Below, piece after piece: positions 1-13,091 of a stretch of 64,000 bases of DNA. The notes under the pieces are model-generated. The model was given only the letters and a program-made list of their open reading frames with translations. It made no database searches and was not told where the DNA came from. Position 1 is the first letter of the stretch; each line of letters starts with the position of its first letter. A program made the position numbers and the translations under genes. The stretch covers positions 9,681,946 to 9,745,945 of the forward strand of contig CM054135.1 in assembly GCA_028751875.1 (NCBI GenBank). Direction: 5' to 3'. The stretch is from Rapana venosa. Its lineage: Eukaryota > Mollusca > Gastropoda > Neogastropoda > Muricidae.

Positions 1-37
1 TTTTTTTACACTATTATTATTATTATTTATTCTTTTA

Positions 38-322
38 TATCGAGGATAGTGGAATAAGCACTTGTGTGCTTTTTTACATCCAGTCCCCGTGTGCATGCAA
101 TTTTGTAAATTTTGTCGACCAATCCCATGGGCACACAAAGGCCTACTCTTCCGAAAGGCAGAGCAACTTTTAATGTGTGCGCGTGATGTTCTGCATGTGT
201 TCACACATGGGACCTCCGATAACCGTCTCATTTGAGAGACTTTCCGGGTAGTGGAGTCGGCACTGATGGTAACTCTAGGGGAAAAATCCCCTTGAACAGG
301 CATCTCAAGGGTGGGTCACTAA
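38..322 (-). mobile_element. SINE family A copy, 5' head missing
   Basis: On the minus strand this reads as the body and 3' tail of the commonest SINE here. The tail (GTGCTTATTCCACTATCCTCG followed by ATAAAA) lies at about 38-75, the block with 'ggaagagtaggcc' at about 140-165, and the central block with 'aagtctctcaaatgagac' at about 225-245. The copy stops near the 'ttcaaggggattttt' block, so the tRNA-like head with its A and B boxes is absent or too diverged to see. It closely matches the full copy at 8086-8405. Confidence 0.75.
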
Positions 323-1058
323 TTATAGTTCTCTCCTTAATTATTCACTGTTGGTTATGAGTAGGAATAGAAATGAGGTGCATCCTCAATCATCATTACT
401 CATCAATAATTTATTATTTGACTATTATATGAACAAGTATGTTCTAACCTATTTTGATAGATTCCATGGTATGAGCTGTATGTCCATTCTACGAAAATAA
501 TGAGACAAGTTTTAAGAAAATATGTAAATAAACACAAAGATGGACATTTCTTCTTCTTTTGTTGTTATTATGGGTGTTGTTGGTGTTGATGATGATGCTT
601 CTGCAAAAAAGAAATCATCTGCAATGCTTCTAGATCTTACATGCAATTCTGAAGAAAAAAGCAAAACCCTGTAATTTCTTCAGAAACATTAACTGTGTCA
701 GAAGAATATGAATAATAATCTTTTCTGTGTTGGTTTACATTACATTTGGTTTTGAAAGAATAAATCCAAAAAAATCAAATTAAATAATCAATGAAAGAAA
801 AAAGAAAGAAAGAAAGAAAGAAAGAAAGGGGAAATATGAAAAAAGACGGTGCAGTTTTCAATCTTACACCTCTTCTCAAGTTATGATATATGATAAGAAA
901 AAACAACAAAAACTATATTTAAAAAAAAGCAAAAAAACCCAGCCCAAATATGAAGAAAAGATGAGTTTCTAGTTGCACTAAAAATGCACAAAAGATAACT
1001 GATAGGAAAAGTATGTATGTGTGCACATGAATAAGTGTGCATATGTGTGTTTGGCATG

Positions 1059-1098
<40 letters not shown>

Positions 1099-3257
1099 TG
1101 CATAGGTATACATGCACATGTACATACACATGCCTTTGAAACGAATCGTGAAAGCAAATCAATCTCTTATGCAACAAAAATGTCAGTTGTCAAAAATGTC
1201 AAATCCAGATAGTGAAGAAACGATGCCAGTGCAACTACACACGCAGAGACAATCTTTCAAGCACACATGGATATATCAGAATGTTAGTCCAAAACACACA
1301 CACACAAAGCAGACTATCCACACACAAAGCAACAACAGGTTGAGTTCTTCGGGCCAAACAAAACGATACATGGCCAAGCAAACACTTCCTGAGTTTTCTG
1401 CCTGTAACAAGACTGAGCTGGGAAAGCGATTTTTAGTATTTAAAACACACACAAAAAAGCATGAAAAAAAGACAGAGAGAAAAAAAGATTTAGAGCAATG
1501 AAATGACACAACCCGACTGAGCAAATCCTAACGTACAATAGTTTGCAAATTCATTGTTGATCTTTGAAATGCGATGTACTTGATATATTATCTCATAGCG
1601 ATGCTTAAGACTCGAGTCTATTGTCAAGATCAATAATGTTGGAATGGATATTATTTATGTTCTTACAGAAAAGATTCTTGGAACACAGGTCACTAAGCCC
1701 TGCAACAAGTTTTATACATCAGTACAGAGTGGGCTTATAATCTGATGAAACTCAGCAATGAGCTTGCTTGATTTCAATTCCAGTCCAAAAAGCATCATTT
1801 ATCATTGCATACACTTATTTTTTCTACCTTTTGAAATATTTCCAGCATGAATGACGCATGTTATGAATGACATTTAGAAAGTTCTCCAAAAGTTCAACTT
1901 CATTTCATTATTTAAGTAAATAAAAATGAACATGTAAATATAGATAATAACAAGAATCAAAAAAGGTTTTGTCTTAAGATGAGTGATTTTCACAAGAAAA
2001 ACAGAAAATGTGTCTTACAAATTTTACTTTCATTTGAATATTTTAAAAACTGCAGAGCTTCTAGCACCCACTTAACTTGTTTTTTTCCAGACTGACTTGT
2101 GTCTATACATACAAGGCATGGTTCACTTTATAGTTCACTATAGGTCTTCTTTATTACTGCATGATGTGACTTTATAAAGTTTTGATAGCTAAACTTAAAC
2201 TTCATGCACCCATCTAATTACATCAAAAATACACTCGCTGTAAATTCAGGGGAAAAGTTTGGGTTTTGTTGTGTTGTTCAAGTATAATTTCATCTTCATG
2301 TAAGATATTTCCTCTTAAGATTCATAGTGTCACACTCTGAAAACACGACGGTGGTGCCAAATTTCAAATTCACCACAAAAATATCTCCCCATAACTGTTG
2401 CCCTACACATAACAATCACTATCCATTTCTCCAACCGAAAATGTATAATAGCGTTTGGTATAATAGTCATAAAAATGCGTTAATAATAATTTGCAATTTT
2501 AAACATCAGACGCCATGAGAAGTGAAATTCTGAAAAATTATATGTTCAAATGTTTCTTCCCATTTTTTCAAAAGCTCCATCTCTGTCTTCTACTTAAAAC
2601 TTATTTGTTGTTTGTTTTTGTTTCCCTGTTCCTCAGCTATAGCTCCAAGATTTACCAATGGTCAGATTTTTGCATATGTAACAGATTTTTGCCCGCCATG
2701 AAGGTAGCTGCATTATGACTGAGGGGATGTTTTACTGTTTAATTACCTAACTCTGTCTAGTCCTTGGTCCCGTCCCTTTTGTTTGCTCTGCCCATCAATT
2801 CAAGCTTTCACTGATGTTAGTGCAGGTGGCATACCCCACTAAGATACAACATTCCATCTGCTGGTCTCCATGAAACACAAGCCTCCATTATTAAAGTACA
2901 GCAGAATTTTGTTTTGAACGGTAGATACACAAAGTGAAGTATATTTTCAATAATTTATTTAGGATTAAGTGTAGCAAAAATTTATTCTTTAAATTGCTGT
3001 CACTGAAACAAATCTGTATTGTCATAGGATGAGGAAACTACAGTCTTGTTAATAACTGATTAACTGAAAGAAATAACCAGAGTTTTTGAAGGGTGTTGGT
3101 TTGTTAGAGGGGTTTGGGTTTTTTGCCAGTGGTTGGTTGACCTACATGATAATTTGGTGGTAATAGTTTTCTCTCCCATCCTAAATGACTATTTGGTAGT
3201 TATTATTCTATCCCCAAGCTATACTTGCCATTGACTGACAGAATCGTCAATAACAAC

Positions 3258-3317
<60 letters not shown>

Positions 3318-3680
3318 TTGAGAGATATTGAGAGAGCTAAAAACCAAAAAAAAAGAATACACTAAACTCACTATCACTTGAAATGCAAAACTAGATGAAC
3401 GAAAATTGCACATGAGTTATCATACAACGAAGCACACACACACACACACACGAAAACACATTTATACAACAGATAGGCCGAACAGAACATCAGTTGTAAA
3501 CAGCAAAATTACTAACTGAAAAAATGTCCAGTTTATGTGGCGTTGATGACATAAGCTGAACAGATCATCAGTTGTAATCAGCGAAAACACTGACTGAAAA
3601 ATGTCCAGCTTTTGTGGTGTTTGACATGATCTCTCCCCCTGACCCCTCACAGAGTCTATGGGGGCACTGCACTACACCTT
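323..3680. other. Intergenic stretch, no gene seen
   Basis: AT-rich sequence with short simple repeats: GAAA at about 797-826, TA at 1062-1095, GA at 3261-3315 and CA at about 3434-3450. A piece of the SINE tail module E (minus strand; 'cagctatagctccaagatttaccaatgg' region) lies at about 2630-2720. Open frames here are short, start inside repeats and show no recognisable protein. Confidence 0.6.
3261..3315. repeat. (AG)n microsatellite
   Basis: A perfect AG dinucleotide tract of 55 bases. Serine/leucine-rich frames read through it on the minus strand are artefacts. Confidence 0.95.
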
Positions 3681-4620
3681 CAGGCAGTGTGTTGTGGGCA
3701 AGTTGAACCTGGCAGAGCCCATCCCTCGCCAGGGACAACGTTGGTACAACAACTCAAAACAATAACCACGACACGACAGGACAGCCATCATGCACACAAA
3801 ACAGAAACGTGTCTCGTACCAGAGCTTTATTTTTTTATTTTTAAAAGAAGATTAAAAACCATATTTACAAAACAGCACAAAGCTAGTCTCCCAGCAAAGA
3901 AAGTCTACAAAACACACACACAAAAAACGGAACTAAAGAAAATATATTTCAAAATATGAATATAAAAAAACCCAACTAAAATAATAAATGAACATATACA
4001 TAACAGCTGGAGAGAGAGAGAGAGGGGGGGGGGGAGATAAAAAGAAACAAAAAAGATGGTGGCTCACATAATTCAAAAAGCAACTCCTGAAAAATACGAT
4101 AACAAAAACGCACAAAAAGAGACATAAAAAACCCCCTATAATACTACACCTCAATTACAACATTTTCAGGACACACCAGTGCAGTACTTTACAACATAAT
4201 AGACGACAATGCTACCTACATTCTTCACTTCATACATACTACTTCACACACACAACACTCCACCTAAAACGGGATCTATCCCACATGAAACATCAAATTT
4301 TGCGTAAAGCATTAAGCAAGACATAAAAAACTATCAACAATAACCCCCCCAAAAAAAGTGGTTAAACAAACGCTCATGTTATGATACAAGGTTACTATCC
4401 AACACATTGATGAAACATAAGGTACTGTGCGAAGACAAGCTATCAAAAACTCATTGGGAAAAACACCAAATACGAAACCTTGACACCAAAACTCGAGAGC
4501 AAAGAGGAGCATTTTCTACAAACTTGTTCACAAAACAGAAAAATTACAAAATAACTGAGAGGGTATCTAGGCCCCACAGACAACCAGCAAAACGTAGTTG
4601 GTATAAGTTGTAGAAGTGGT

Positions 4621-4790
4621 GTGAGCAGTAGTATGGTATTAGTATTACTTTTAGTAGCAGCAGCAGCAGCAACATTAGCAGTAGTAGTAGTAATAGTAGT
4701 GGTAGCAGTAGTAGCAATAGTAGTAGTAGTCACAGAAGTAGCAGTAGTAGTAGTAGTAGCAGTAGTAGTAGTAGTAGTAACAGACTATGA
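4621..4790. repeat. (GTA)n/(GCA)n trinucleotide repeat
   Basis: About 170 bases of imperfect AGT/GTA triplets with AGC interruptions. The valine/alanine- or threonine-rich frames across it are repeat artefacts. Confidence 0.9.
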
Positions 4791-5840
4791 GTGGCTGTTG
4801 AGCTTCAGAATATCTTTATCCAATGTGGCCTCAGTTCTGCTATCTAGCCAGATCAATCTTACATTACCTATCCCAGTTTTGAAAACAATTCTTTGGATTA
4901 GTATGCGAATCTAGATAAGTTTTGAAAGGCTTAGTAAATGCTGCTGTTGCTGCTGCTTGTGTGTGTGTATGTGGTGTGCGTGCACATGCGCACATGTGTG
5001 GGGGTATCTGAGTTTTAAAGATACATTATTCTACCAGTTATCATCTGTGAGTGTACTTAAACAAAATTTTAAAAACTGCAAAGTTGAACCAGCACTTTTC
5101 CATCAGCACTTCTCACCCTCCTGTCTGTGTAATAACAAGGAGGGATTTAATCCCAGCCGACATCCTACAAACCCATCAACAGCTTTGTACACCATCCTGA
5201 AACTATGCTGTCAGATATACATGATCTAAATACAGCAAGCAGTTACTTGACGACATGTACTCCACTGTCTGTACAGCAAGTAGCTTGTCTTTTCAACGAT
5301 GAATACTGGATACAGGAAGATACTACCAAATAGAATATTCTACATAAGCTCTTACTATAAAGTTTGCGATTTATGTAACTTTAAGTGCTTCATGATCCAA
5401 ATAAAGACCGGTGCCAACTTGTTCTGCTTAGAAGAAATTTCATTCAGGAAAAGAAAGCTGGACATCATTTTGGTTCCAAAGGGTATAAGCATATACAACA
5501 ACAACCGCTACAACTACTACTATACTATAACAAAATAAGCCACACACACACGCACACAGAGTTATGTGCACTTTTTGGACTTATGTGGAAAGTTACAGAA
5601 AGGAATAAAATGCAGAGACACCATCAAAGATCGCATTCAAACACAACTGGTTCCAGAATTTTTTTAAAAGGGAGATTCAATATTGGTGCATAATATCGGT
5701 TCACTCAAAGCATGACCAAGCAAGCTTAGACACTTTGTCTGATGTTCAAATTTTGGAAGAGATTTGACGCAAGTATGTGCTGTTAACCATATCATTTTGC
5801 GACCTGCCCAAAATGTCTCTATCTTGAGATAAATAAAGAG

Positions 5841-6252
5841 GGGTAGGATAGCCTAGTGGTTAGAAGTTCAGCTCATGATCTGACAGCCCGGGTTCAAGTC
5901 ACCACCGAGGCCCCCCTTCAAGGCGATTTTTCCCCCTGGAGTTACCATCAGTACCAACTCCACTCCCCTGAAAGTCCTTCGGATGCGACTATAAACCAAA
6001 GTCCTGTATGCGAACGCATGCCCTTCTTGTGCACACTTTAAAACCTATTCCGCCTTTTGGAAGAGGAGGTTATTTCATACTGGTAGGAAAGAATAACAAC
6101 ATTTCAAAAACGCACCACTGGTGTCATGTTTAGACATCATCCCTGAGGTCGGAATGTAGCTATCTTGACGTTGGGCAAAAACAGTCACATACAAAACAAA
6201 ACAAATTCATAACTGGTGAACCTGAGAGCTCTAGCTGAGGAGCAAAAGACCC
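5841..6252 (+). mobile_element. Full-length SINE: family A head with module E tail
   Basis: It starts with the tRNA-like head GGATAGCCTAGTGGTTAGAA (A box) and has a B box in CCCGGGTTCAAGTC about 45 bases on. The shared body follows (gttaccatcagtaccaactcc, then 'ccttcggatgcgactataaacc'). The 3' end is module E (tcggaatgtagctatc ... gagctctagctgagg) instead of the 'gtgcttattccattatcctcg' tail found on other A copies. It is therefore a chimera of known modules. The RNA polymerase III promoter is inferred from the box motifs only. Confidence 0.8.
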
Positions 6253-6295
6253 CCAAAACTTTTAGATCATAAAATACTGATATTTGTTAGCCCAC

Positions 6296-6512
6296 CACCT
6301 CAATCTATGGGCGACCGTTTGCGCGCTTTGGCTTCAATAGTTCACCCAGCTGTCAATGGGTACCTGCCCTCTTTAGGGTAGGGGAAGGTAAAACAGTGAG
6401 GGAGAGGAGATGGGCGCCACCCTCAATATGCTGGCCTCTAGTGAAGCTGAGGTCTCTGACGCCTTGCTACCCTATGACCACATAGGTTATGGGACACCTT
6501 TACCTTTTTTTT
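6296..6512 (+). mobile_element. Dispersed repeat family C
   Basis: About 215 bases with landmarks gcgaccgtttgcgcgc, caatgggtacctgccctc, gagaggagatgggcgcc and ggttatgggacacctttacc. It is nearly repeated at 24655-24880 and, on the other strand and degraded, at 51182-51335. There is no coding capacity. It may be a SINE or a non-autonomous element; no tRNA-like boxes are obvious. Confidence 0.8.
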
Positions 6513-7533
6513 GTTTTTAACCCCAATCTAGCTACATAGGAATATGTCATTATTTTCCTTGCTATGTTCACACGACAGATCTCAACTGTTGCCTCTGCTT
6601 TCATTCTCTGCAACAACAAAAAACCAAAAATGATAATAAGCAAGCTATCAACCAAAAAAACAACACATGCTACACAATAACAACTGCATCCATCGCTTGA
6701 AAACACAACAACATCCTGTACAACAATGGGGATGGTTTTTAAAAAAAGGAATTCACAACATTGTGCCCCCATGTAAAAAGCAAAACATTAATAATGACAA
6801 CAACATACACCAAATAAATTCACAACACTTTTTTTGTTTTGAAAGAAATGGATTGAACCGATACTGTAAACTGTTTGATTTTTTCTCTTCTGGGCACACC
6901 CTTGACTGCATCATAAAGACATACTCACACACACACACCAACAAAACAAACCACTTCACAAAAAAGCATTCCCCGCTCTAAATGATACAACATAAACTAC
7001 AGGTAATACACACCAACAGAAATATACATATATATCTACAAAGATGTTCATGAGTTTGTTCTACTACGTTCAACATTTTTACACTGAAGTTCGTGACCTT
7101 TTCAATGACCATAAACTGGAGAAGTTAAAAAAACACAAAAACTTTGAGATTGTCTTGGTTTCCCACTGGTGCCTGAACAATGCGCTATTAAACTAGCCAT
7201 AGATCTGCTCATCACAAGTCTCTGTCTTCTCCTTACATGCTTAATTTCCGACTGTATGAAAGCAGCAGACGGCGGTTTGGACTTAACTGAACAACAGTCC
7301 CTAACAGGGCGTTCTGTGAGGTAAAACCCCCTCAACCGCTGGAGTCTTTTCCAACCTTCTACCCAACAATAGCAACATTCACACTTTTATTTTCTGAAGG
7401 AAAAAAAAAAGGAATTTAAATGCTGATGAATATGTCACAGGAAAAAAAAAAGAAAGAGGAAGAAGAACAAACAAAATAATGACGGGGACAATGGTTTAAA
7501 GGAAGTAATTCAAAATATTGTGTGTTGTGTTTT

Positions 7534-7559
7534 TTCTCCCCCCCCCCCCCCCCCCCCTC
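7534..7559. repeat. Poly-C tract
   Basis: An uninterrupted C run just before ccctcccaccc. A second one lies at about 7892-7914. Such runs recur throughout the window and are prone to length errors. Confidence 0.85.
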
Positions 7560-8085
7560 CCACCCAATCATCATATCTACAGATTGCAACAGAACTGAAT
7601 GAAATGATATAACTCGAAAATTAACACATAACATACCATGACAAATTGAAACAGAAACACAAAAAATGCACTGAATATTTTAAACAGAAAAAGAAGAAAA
7701 AAGTACTGAGAAAAAAAAAAGAAAAGCAAGCAGTACTGAGACATAACCCAATACAGACTAACAAAACACAAATCACAGCCTGAGACAACACCAGAAAGAA
7801 AATGGAAACGGAAATCCATCATTGCCAAACCCAACCAAAACACAACAAAATCCCTTTCCACTGTATGGTAAAAAAACAAAAACACACAAGAACCCCCCCC
7901 CCCCCCCCCCCCCCAAAACCCAAACAAACACAAAAAACAACCCAACAAAACCACCGAAAATTGGAAGAATAACTTATGAAGAACAATATTCCACTCAGTA
8001 CCCCCACCTAAAACTTCCACCAGTGGTGGCCCCATTCACCTCTCCCCATATCTAAACTTACCTCTCCCCAACTATTTTATTTTTT

Positions 8086-8405
8086 TCTTTTATATCGAGG
8101 ATAATGGAATACGCTTTTTTTCATCCAGTCCCCGTGTGCATGGGGATTTGTGAATTCTGTCATCTGTTCCCACAGGCACACAATGGCTTATTACGAAAAG
8201 CGGAACAGGATTTAACGTGTGCGCAAGATGTTCTGCGTGCGTTCGCACATGGGACCTCGGTTTATAGTCTCACCCGAAGGACTTTGGGGGAGAGTGAAGT
8301 CTGCACTGATGTTAACTCCAGAGGAAAATATCCCCTTGAACGGGAATCGAACCCGGGTCTTCAGATTGCGAGCGCTATGTTCTGACCACTAGGCTATCCC
8401 ATCCC
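8086..8405 (-). mobile_element. Full-length SINE family A copy
   Basis: This is the reference copy for family A. Read on the minus strand it starts GGGATAGCCTAGTGGTCAGA (tRNA A box) and has the B box GGGTTCGATTCCC. Next come 'ttcaaggggatatttt' and 'gttaacatcagtgcagac', the core block with 'gagactataaaccgaggtcc', and a block ending 'gtgtgcctgtgggaacag'. The 3' end is gactggatgaaaaaaagcg followed by attccattatcctcgatat and a short AAAAG tail. Length is about 320 bases. Confidence 0.88.
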
Positions 8406-9477
8406 CCCCACCCCCCACCCCGGGATATATGGTGCTTTTGGAGCAAAGATTCCATAAAAATGGGAACTTAAATTTTTTTTTTATAAAAAATTACTGCTTG
8501 CATTCTTGTTCATGAATAGAATCAACACAGATGTGCAAGTTGATCAGTTCAGCCGCACGGAAAAATATTAAGTGCTGGAACATGGTAAAGCTGCACAGAT
8601 TTTGACCCTTGTGTCAGCGATGATTTTATTAACCGCTGCATCTTTTCATTGAATCTTGCTTTCAGATGACACACATATATATATAATGAGACTTCATCAG
8701 TCCACGTCCCATCTAAATAACTAGGACAAATGGCAACACCAAAATCTTCCACTGAAAGTGAAACGTACCGAGGCAGATCATACAATCGCATACGCTGTCT
8801 AGAAACTTGATTGAAATCTTACATACAAACAGCAACCCTACTTTCTTGCAGCATCACAACTATGATCAAGCTGACTTTATGCCTAAAAGGGATGAGGGAT
8901 ATTTTGTGATGCCCTCTGTAAATCCAATGCAAAAAGGGGTACCCAACGTTAAAGTCCGTATCTCACTGAAGCTTCTTCATGAGATCTGCTCTGGCAGCTT
9001 TCCTTCAACCAACCCCCTTTCTCATTGGTTCATCATTATTTGCTACTGGTTTACATGAAAAAATTATTAGGGGGAGGGGCGGGTAGGGGAGCCTACATAA
9101 ATAGGAAGCGTATGAAGGGGCATGAGAATACTGGCATGCATTCACGTATATCACTTCTATCTGTTGGTCTGTATGTTTGTGCCAAATGTCAGTAATACCA
9201 AAACAATAACAAAAAAGGGAGCTAACACTGTAAATTTATTATCCCCTTACCCTCTATCCCAACACTTTCCCAAAATTGCTCGGCCTCCTTTACCAAAATT
9301 TACACACACACGCACACATTCTTAAATCCCTAAATATAAAAACACACGCCTCTTTACACAAACTCACTTCCTTTCTTCTCTCTCTCCCTTTTTTCAGAAT
9401 ACAAGCCACAACAATCTCTTACAGACCCCAGTAAAAAATGCACTAAACAAGATGTTCACGAGACACAATACACTTCT

Positions 9478-9483
9478 TTTATT
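9478..9483 (-). promoter_or_regulatory. Candidate KCTD5 polyadenylation signal
   Basis: AATAAA on the minus strand, followed within 30 bases by the G/U-rich stretch gtgtattgtgtctcgtg, about 1.5 kb past the KCTD5 stop codon. Other AATAAA hexamers lie further downstream, so this is only one candidate. Confidence 0.3.
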
Positions 9484-10734
9484 TTTAAATAACACTAATA
9501 ATACATGAACCTCATCCCAATCGGCTTTGGACCCGCTACAGAACTTCAAAGCACACGACCCAAACTCCAGAAATAATCTCAAATTCTTTTATGCAGTTTC
9601 ATGATCTCATGCTTCTTCTCCTCCTGCTTCTCGCCCTGGTAACTATAACAAACTTCCAATACTAAACGAAAGAAAAACAATCACTGCTAGTGTTGGGAGG
9701 GTTTTTTTTGCTGAAAAACTCCACCAAACTCCATCTACGAGGCAAGCAGATTTAACACGAATTTTAATGCCAGCATGGAAAACGATACACACACACACAC
9801 ATGAACACATGATCGACAAAACACATGTATAGGCGCAACACCAACAAACAGGACAGTGTAGCGGAACAACAGCGACGTCACAGGTTTGAACTGTAGATCT
9901 ATACACAACAGTAACTGCCGAGCACAAACAGTGGTGACAAAGTTTTTCTGACCCCCCAAAAAAAATGAACGCAACCTCACCCCCCCCCCCCCACCCCCGA
10001 CTGGAGAAGGGAGGAGCAGATAAGAAGAATTGTCTGCCATTCATCTCCTCCATCCTTGAAAAAAAAAAAAAGGAAAAGAACACACTTTTTTTTTTTAAAA
10101 GAGGCACAGCCTCTATGCTGCCTTCCCTCCCCACTGATTGATGAGCGCTAAAGACCAGATCACCTACCAAAGATGAATCTTTTAACAATGACGAATTAAG
10201 CTCACCACCAGTACACCATAACAAAATCTTTCTTCGTTTAATAAAATAAAAGAAAAAGTCTACGGTAATGAAAACAAAATTTCTATAACTTTTTTTCCCT
10301 TTCAGGTCACCCATTCCTTCCCCCAATTAAAAAAAAAAAAAAAAAAAAGGAAAGAAAAAGATGATCAACATTATCTTTTGATCACCATTCAATTTCCTAC
10401 AAGTTTTCAATGACCATTTTATATGTGATTCCCCTAACCCCACCCCACCCCCTTCAATGTGAACACTGAGCAGATACACGTTGCTGGTTTTCTTGCCATA
10501 GATAGAAAGATAAGAGTGGAAGGGCAGTGACAGCAGCAGTACAGTAACAGCGTGGACACGGTTTCCGTCCCCCCCACACTTTCGCACACAACTCGACGCA
10601 GTCAAAACAGTGTGGGCAGGAAACGGAAGTCATCCACGCAGCGTGTGACCAGAAACACATGGAGGAGGCGACGACGACGACAGCTGACTGACTGAATGAA
10701 TCACTGACCAGCACGGTACAGTGGCCGCAGTGGA

Positions 10735-10940
10735 AGTGGCGGTGGTGGTGGTGGTGGTGGTGGTGGTGGTGAGGGCTGATGGCCGAGATGGGTAGACAGA
10801 AAGCAAGCGAAGCACAGCAACGCTACAGGTAATCCAATGATTGTGTGATTGGTAGAAAAGGAGGAGGAGGAGGGGAAAAAAGGTCCATTTGAAAATGGAG
10901 GTGGTGGTGGTGGTGGTGGTGGTGGTGATGGAGGTGGTGG
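10735..10940. repeat. (GGT)n trinucleotide repeats
   Basis: Two GGT/ACC tracts, at about 10735-10772 and 10899-10940, just past the KCTD5 stop codon and so probably within its 3' UTR. They give proline- or threonine-rich artefact frames on the minus strand. Confidence 0.85.
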
Positions 10941-10974
10941 ATGAGCCGAAGGTTCCACTACTCCTCTGCCGACT

Positions 10975-11004
10975 TCACATGCGTGACCCTTTCAGCTGCA
11001 ACAC
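10975..11004 (-). CDS. KCTD5: KCTD5 coding exon 6 (last)
   Basis: A 30-base coding end: acceptor ...ccccag, then codons for VLQLKGSRM and TGA at 10975-10977. The vertebrate protein ends VLQERGSRM, so this tiny exon is confidently placed by its C-terminal signature. It is preceded by a 2295-bp intron. Confidence 0.92.
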   Translation of the reverse strand: MLQLKGSRM

Positions 11005-11159
11005 CTGGGGGACAAGAGAGAAGACCGTTGTCTGTCAGTGATAGCCACGCTTTCTTTCTTTGCCACAGCTGAAAGACTTGGAACTGGTGGGCATACATCA
11101 TGTTACAACATGAAGAGTTTCTGGTTGTATCTAAAACAGTAACAAGCATGTGTAAGCAT

Positions 11160-11197
<38 letters not shown>

Positions 11198-12961
11198 ACA
11201 TACAGCTGCCACACAAACAATGAATCCAAGATTTGTGTCATTTCATGTTCATCTGTCTCAAATATGTTACTCTTTGTAAAAACTCTTTAGTTACTATATC
11301 ACTAACGTTTTCCACCAGAATTCAAGAAACAGCTATATTACGTAGCAACTCGGCAGAGAACTCGGCTTTCAAAACTGCTACGTACACATTATAGAATCAT
11401 TCAAACTAAGTTAACAAAATTAGTCCTGCTGCAGAGTTAAGAACTATTATGCTGACATTCTCTTAAAAGCTGTGAATATTTCATGTCTGTATGCTCACAT
11501 TGCAATGAAAGTCTGTTGTCAGGTAACCTAACTGCTTACCAGTTACCATGTCATGATATATATATATATGCATATTGCCTGTTCATATGGGCCAGATGGC
11601 CAGCACAAACTGAATAAACCTTTATTCTCTCTCCTCTCTCTGTCTCTCCCAAACACACACACACACCCACCCACACACCCACCCACCCACCACACCCCAC
11701 CACCCACCACCACCACCACCACCACACCACACATACACGATAACAAGATAGAAGATGAATTTCATTTACTCAATGAATGTATCTCATATGATGAACTCAG
11801 AAACAATTTGTTATTAAAAATTACAACCACAGACAAAAAACGTAACATTTGTAGAGATAAATTAAGTGACATAATCACAGTTGATATCTATCAAGCAGAT
11901 ATCATCAAATATGTGTATGAATGTTTTAAGAAAAGAGAAAATGAGAAGTAAAATGCAACATGCTTTAGTGTACATCAAGTTTAGCCAAAGAGATGATTAT
12001 AACTGATGTTTGCTTGTTTTGTTGTGTCAAATAAGTCTACTTGACTTAAATGGCAATACAATATTCTGAATCTGAATCTGAATCGCACACTGACTTAATA
12101 TGAAACTGTCTTTGAAAAATTAGGAAAAGGTCTATTATCAATCTTTTTTATAAAAAAAAAATTACCTAACATGCCACACACACAGATCAAACAACTATTT
12201 CTTGCCAGATTAACTTCCAAGTTGAACTGACGTGACCCTAGTCAAGATAAATGAAGTAGGAGGGAAAACCCCCCACAAAAGGTTGGCCACAAACCAGAAA
12301 AACTGAGAACAAAATACAAGGGAAACTTTAAAGAAAGACAGATTCATAGAGAAAGATGTTTTGGTGCATCACAACAATCAATGCTTTCAAACATAAAAAG
12401 ACAGACAAGACAGACAGACATACAGAGGCAGTCATGCAAAATACAAGACATAGAGACTGACAGAAATAACAAAAAGTATGAGTTAAGGCATTTAGCACTT
12501 TGAAATAAAGACACAGCTCACAAGGCCAGCAAGCAATATCAAGACCATCCATATTTAGTTCACAGGCAAGAGAGATGGTGAGAGAGAGAGGGAGAAGGAG
12601 AGAGAGAGAGAGATGAGAAAGAGAGAGAATGATGCAGACAGAGCAAGAGACAGAAACTGATGAAGAGAGAGAGAAAGAGAAACATATAGAAATAGATAGC
12701 TACAACGTCAAAGACACAATAGACAAAGAGAGAGAGTGAGAGAGAGAGAGAGAGAACTTGGAACATTTAATGAACTAGGCCATAATTATGCCCATGACAT
12801 AAGGCTTAGAACATCTTAAAAGCAAAACAAATGAAAGCAAAACACTTTACATTAATTTGGCAACAATTTTCAGGGTGTATGTATAAATCAGTCTATTGTG
12901 CACACTCTCTCTCTCTCTTTCCCTCTCATACACACACACACGCACGCGCATACACACGCAC

Positions 12962-13001
<40 letters not shown>

Positions 13002-13046
13002 GGAGGGAGAGAGAGAGAAAGAGAGAGAGAGGGAGGGGGAGAGAGG

Positions 13047-13091
<45 letters not shown>

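Larger units (their letters stand above)
3681..10974 (-). other. Region downstream of KCTD5: probable 3' UTR plus flank
   Basis: No coding exon is recognisable. The plus strand is strongly A/C-rich (runs such as aaaaacaaaacaaaa and poly-C), so a minus-strand transcript would be U/G-rich, which fits a long 3' UTR for the KCTD5 gene ending at 10975. Candidate minus-strand polyadenylation signals lie at 9478-9483 and 3826-3831. The true UTR length cannot be set from sequence. SINE copies interrupt the region at 5841-6252, 6296-6512 and 8086-8405. Confidence 0.35.

Noticed and set aside
8086..8405. SINE heads as genuine tRNA genes
   Set aside because: They have A- and B-box motifs, but no acceptor or anticodon stems form, and a long non-tRNA body follows.
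9643..10326. Minus-strand 227-codon frame
   Set aside because: Its composition follows A/C-rich sequence and short repeats. It lies downstream of the KCTD5 stop in probable 3' UTR and contains no recognised domain.
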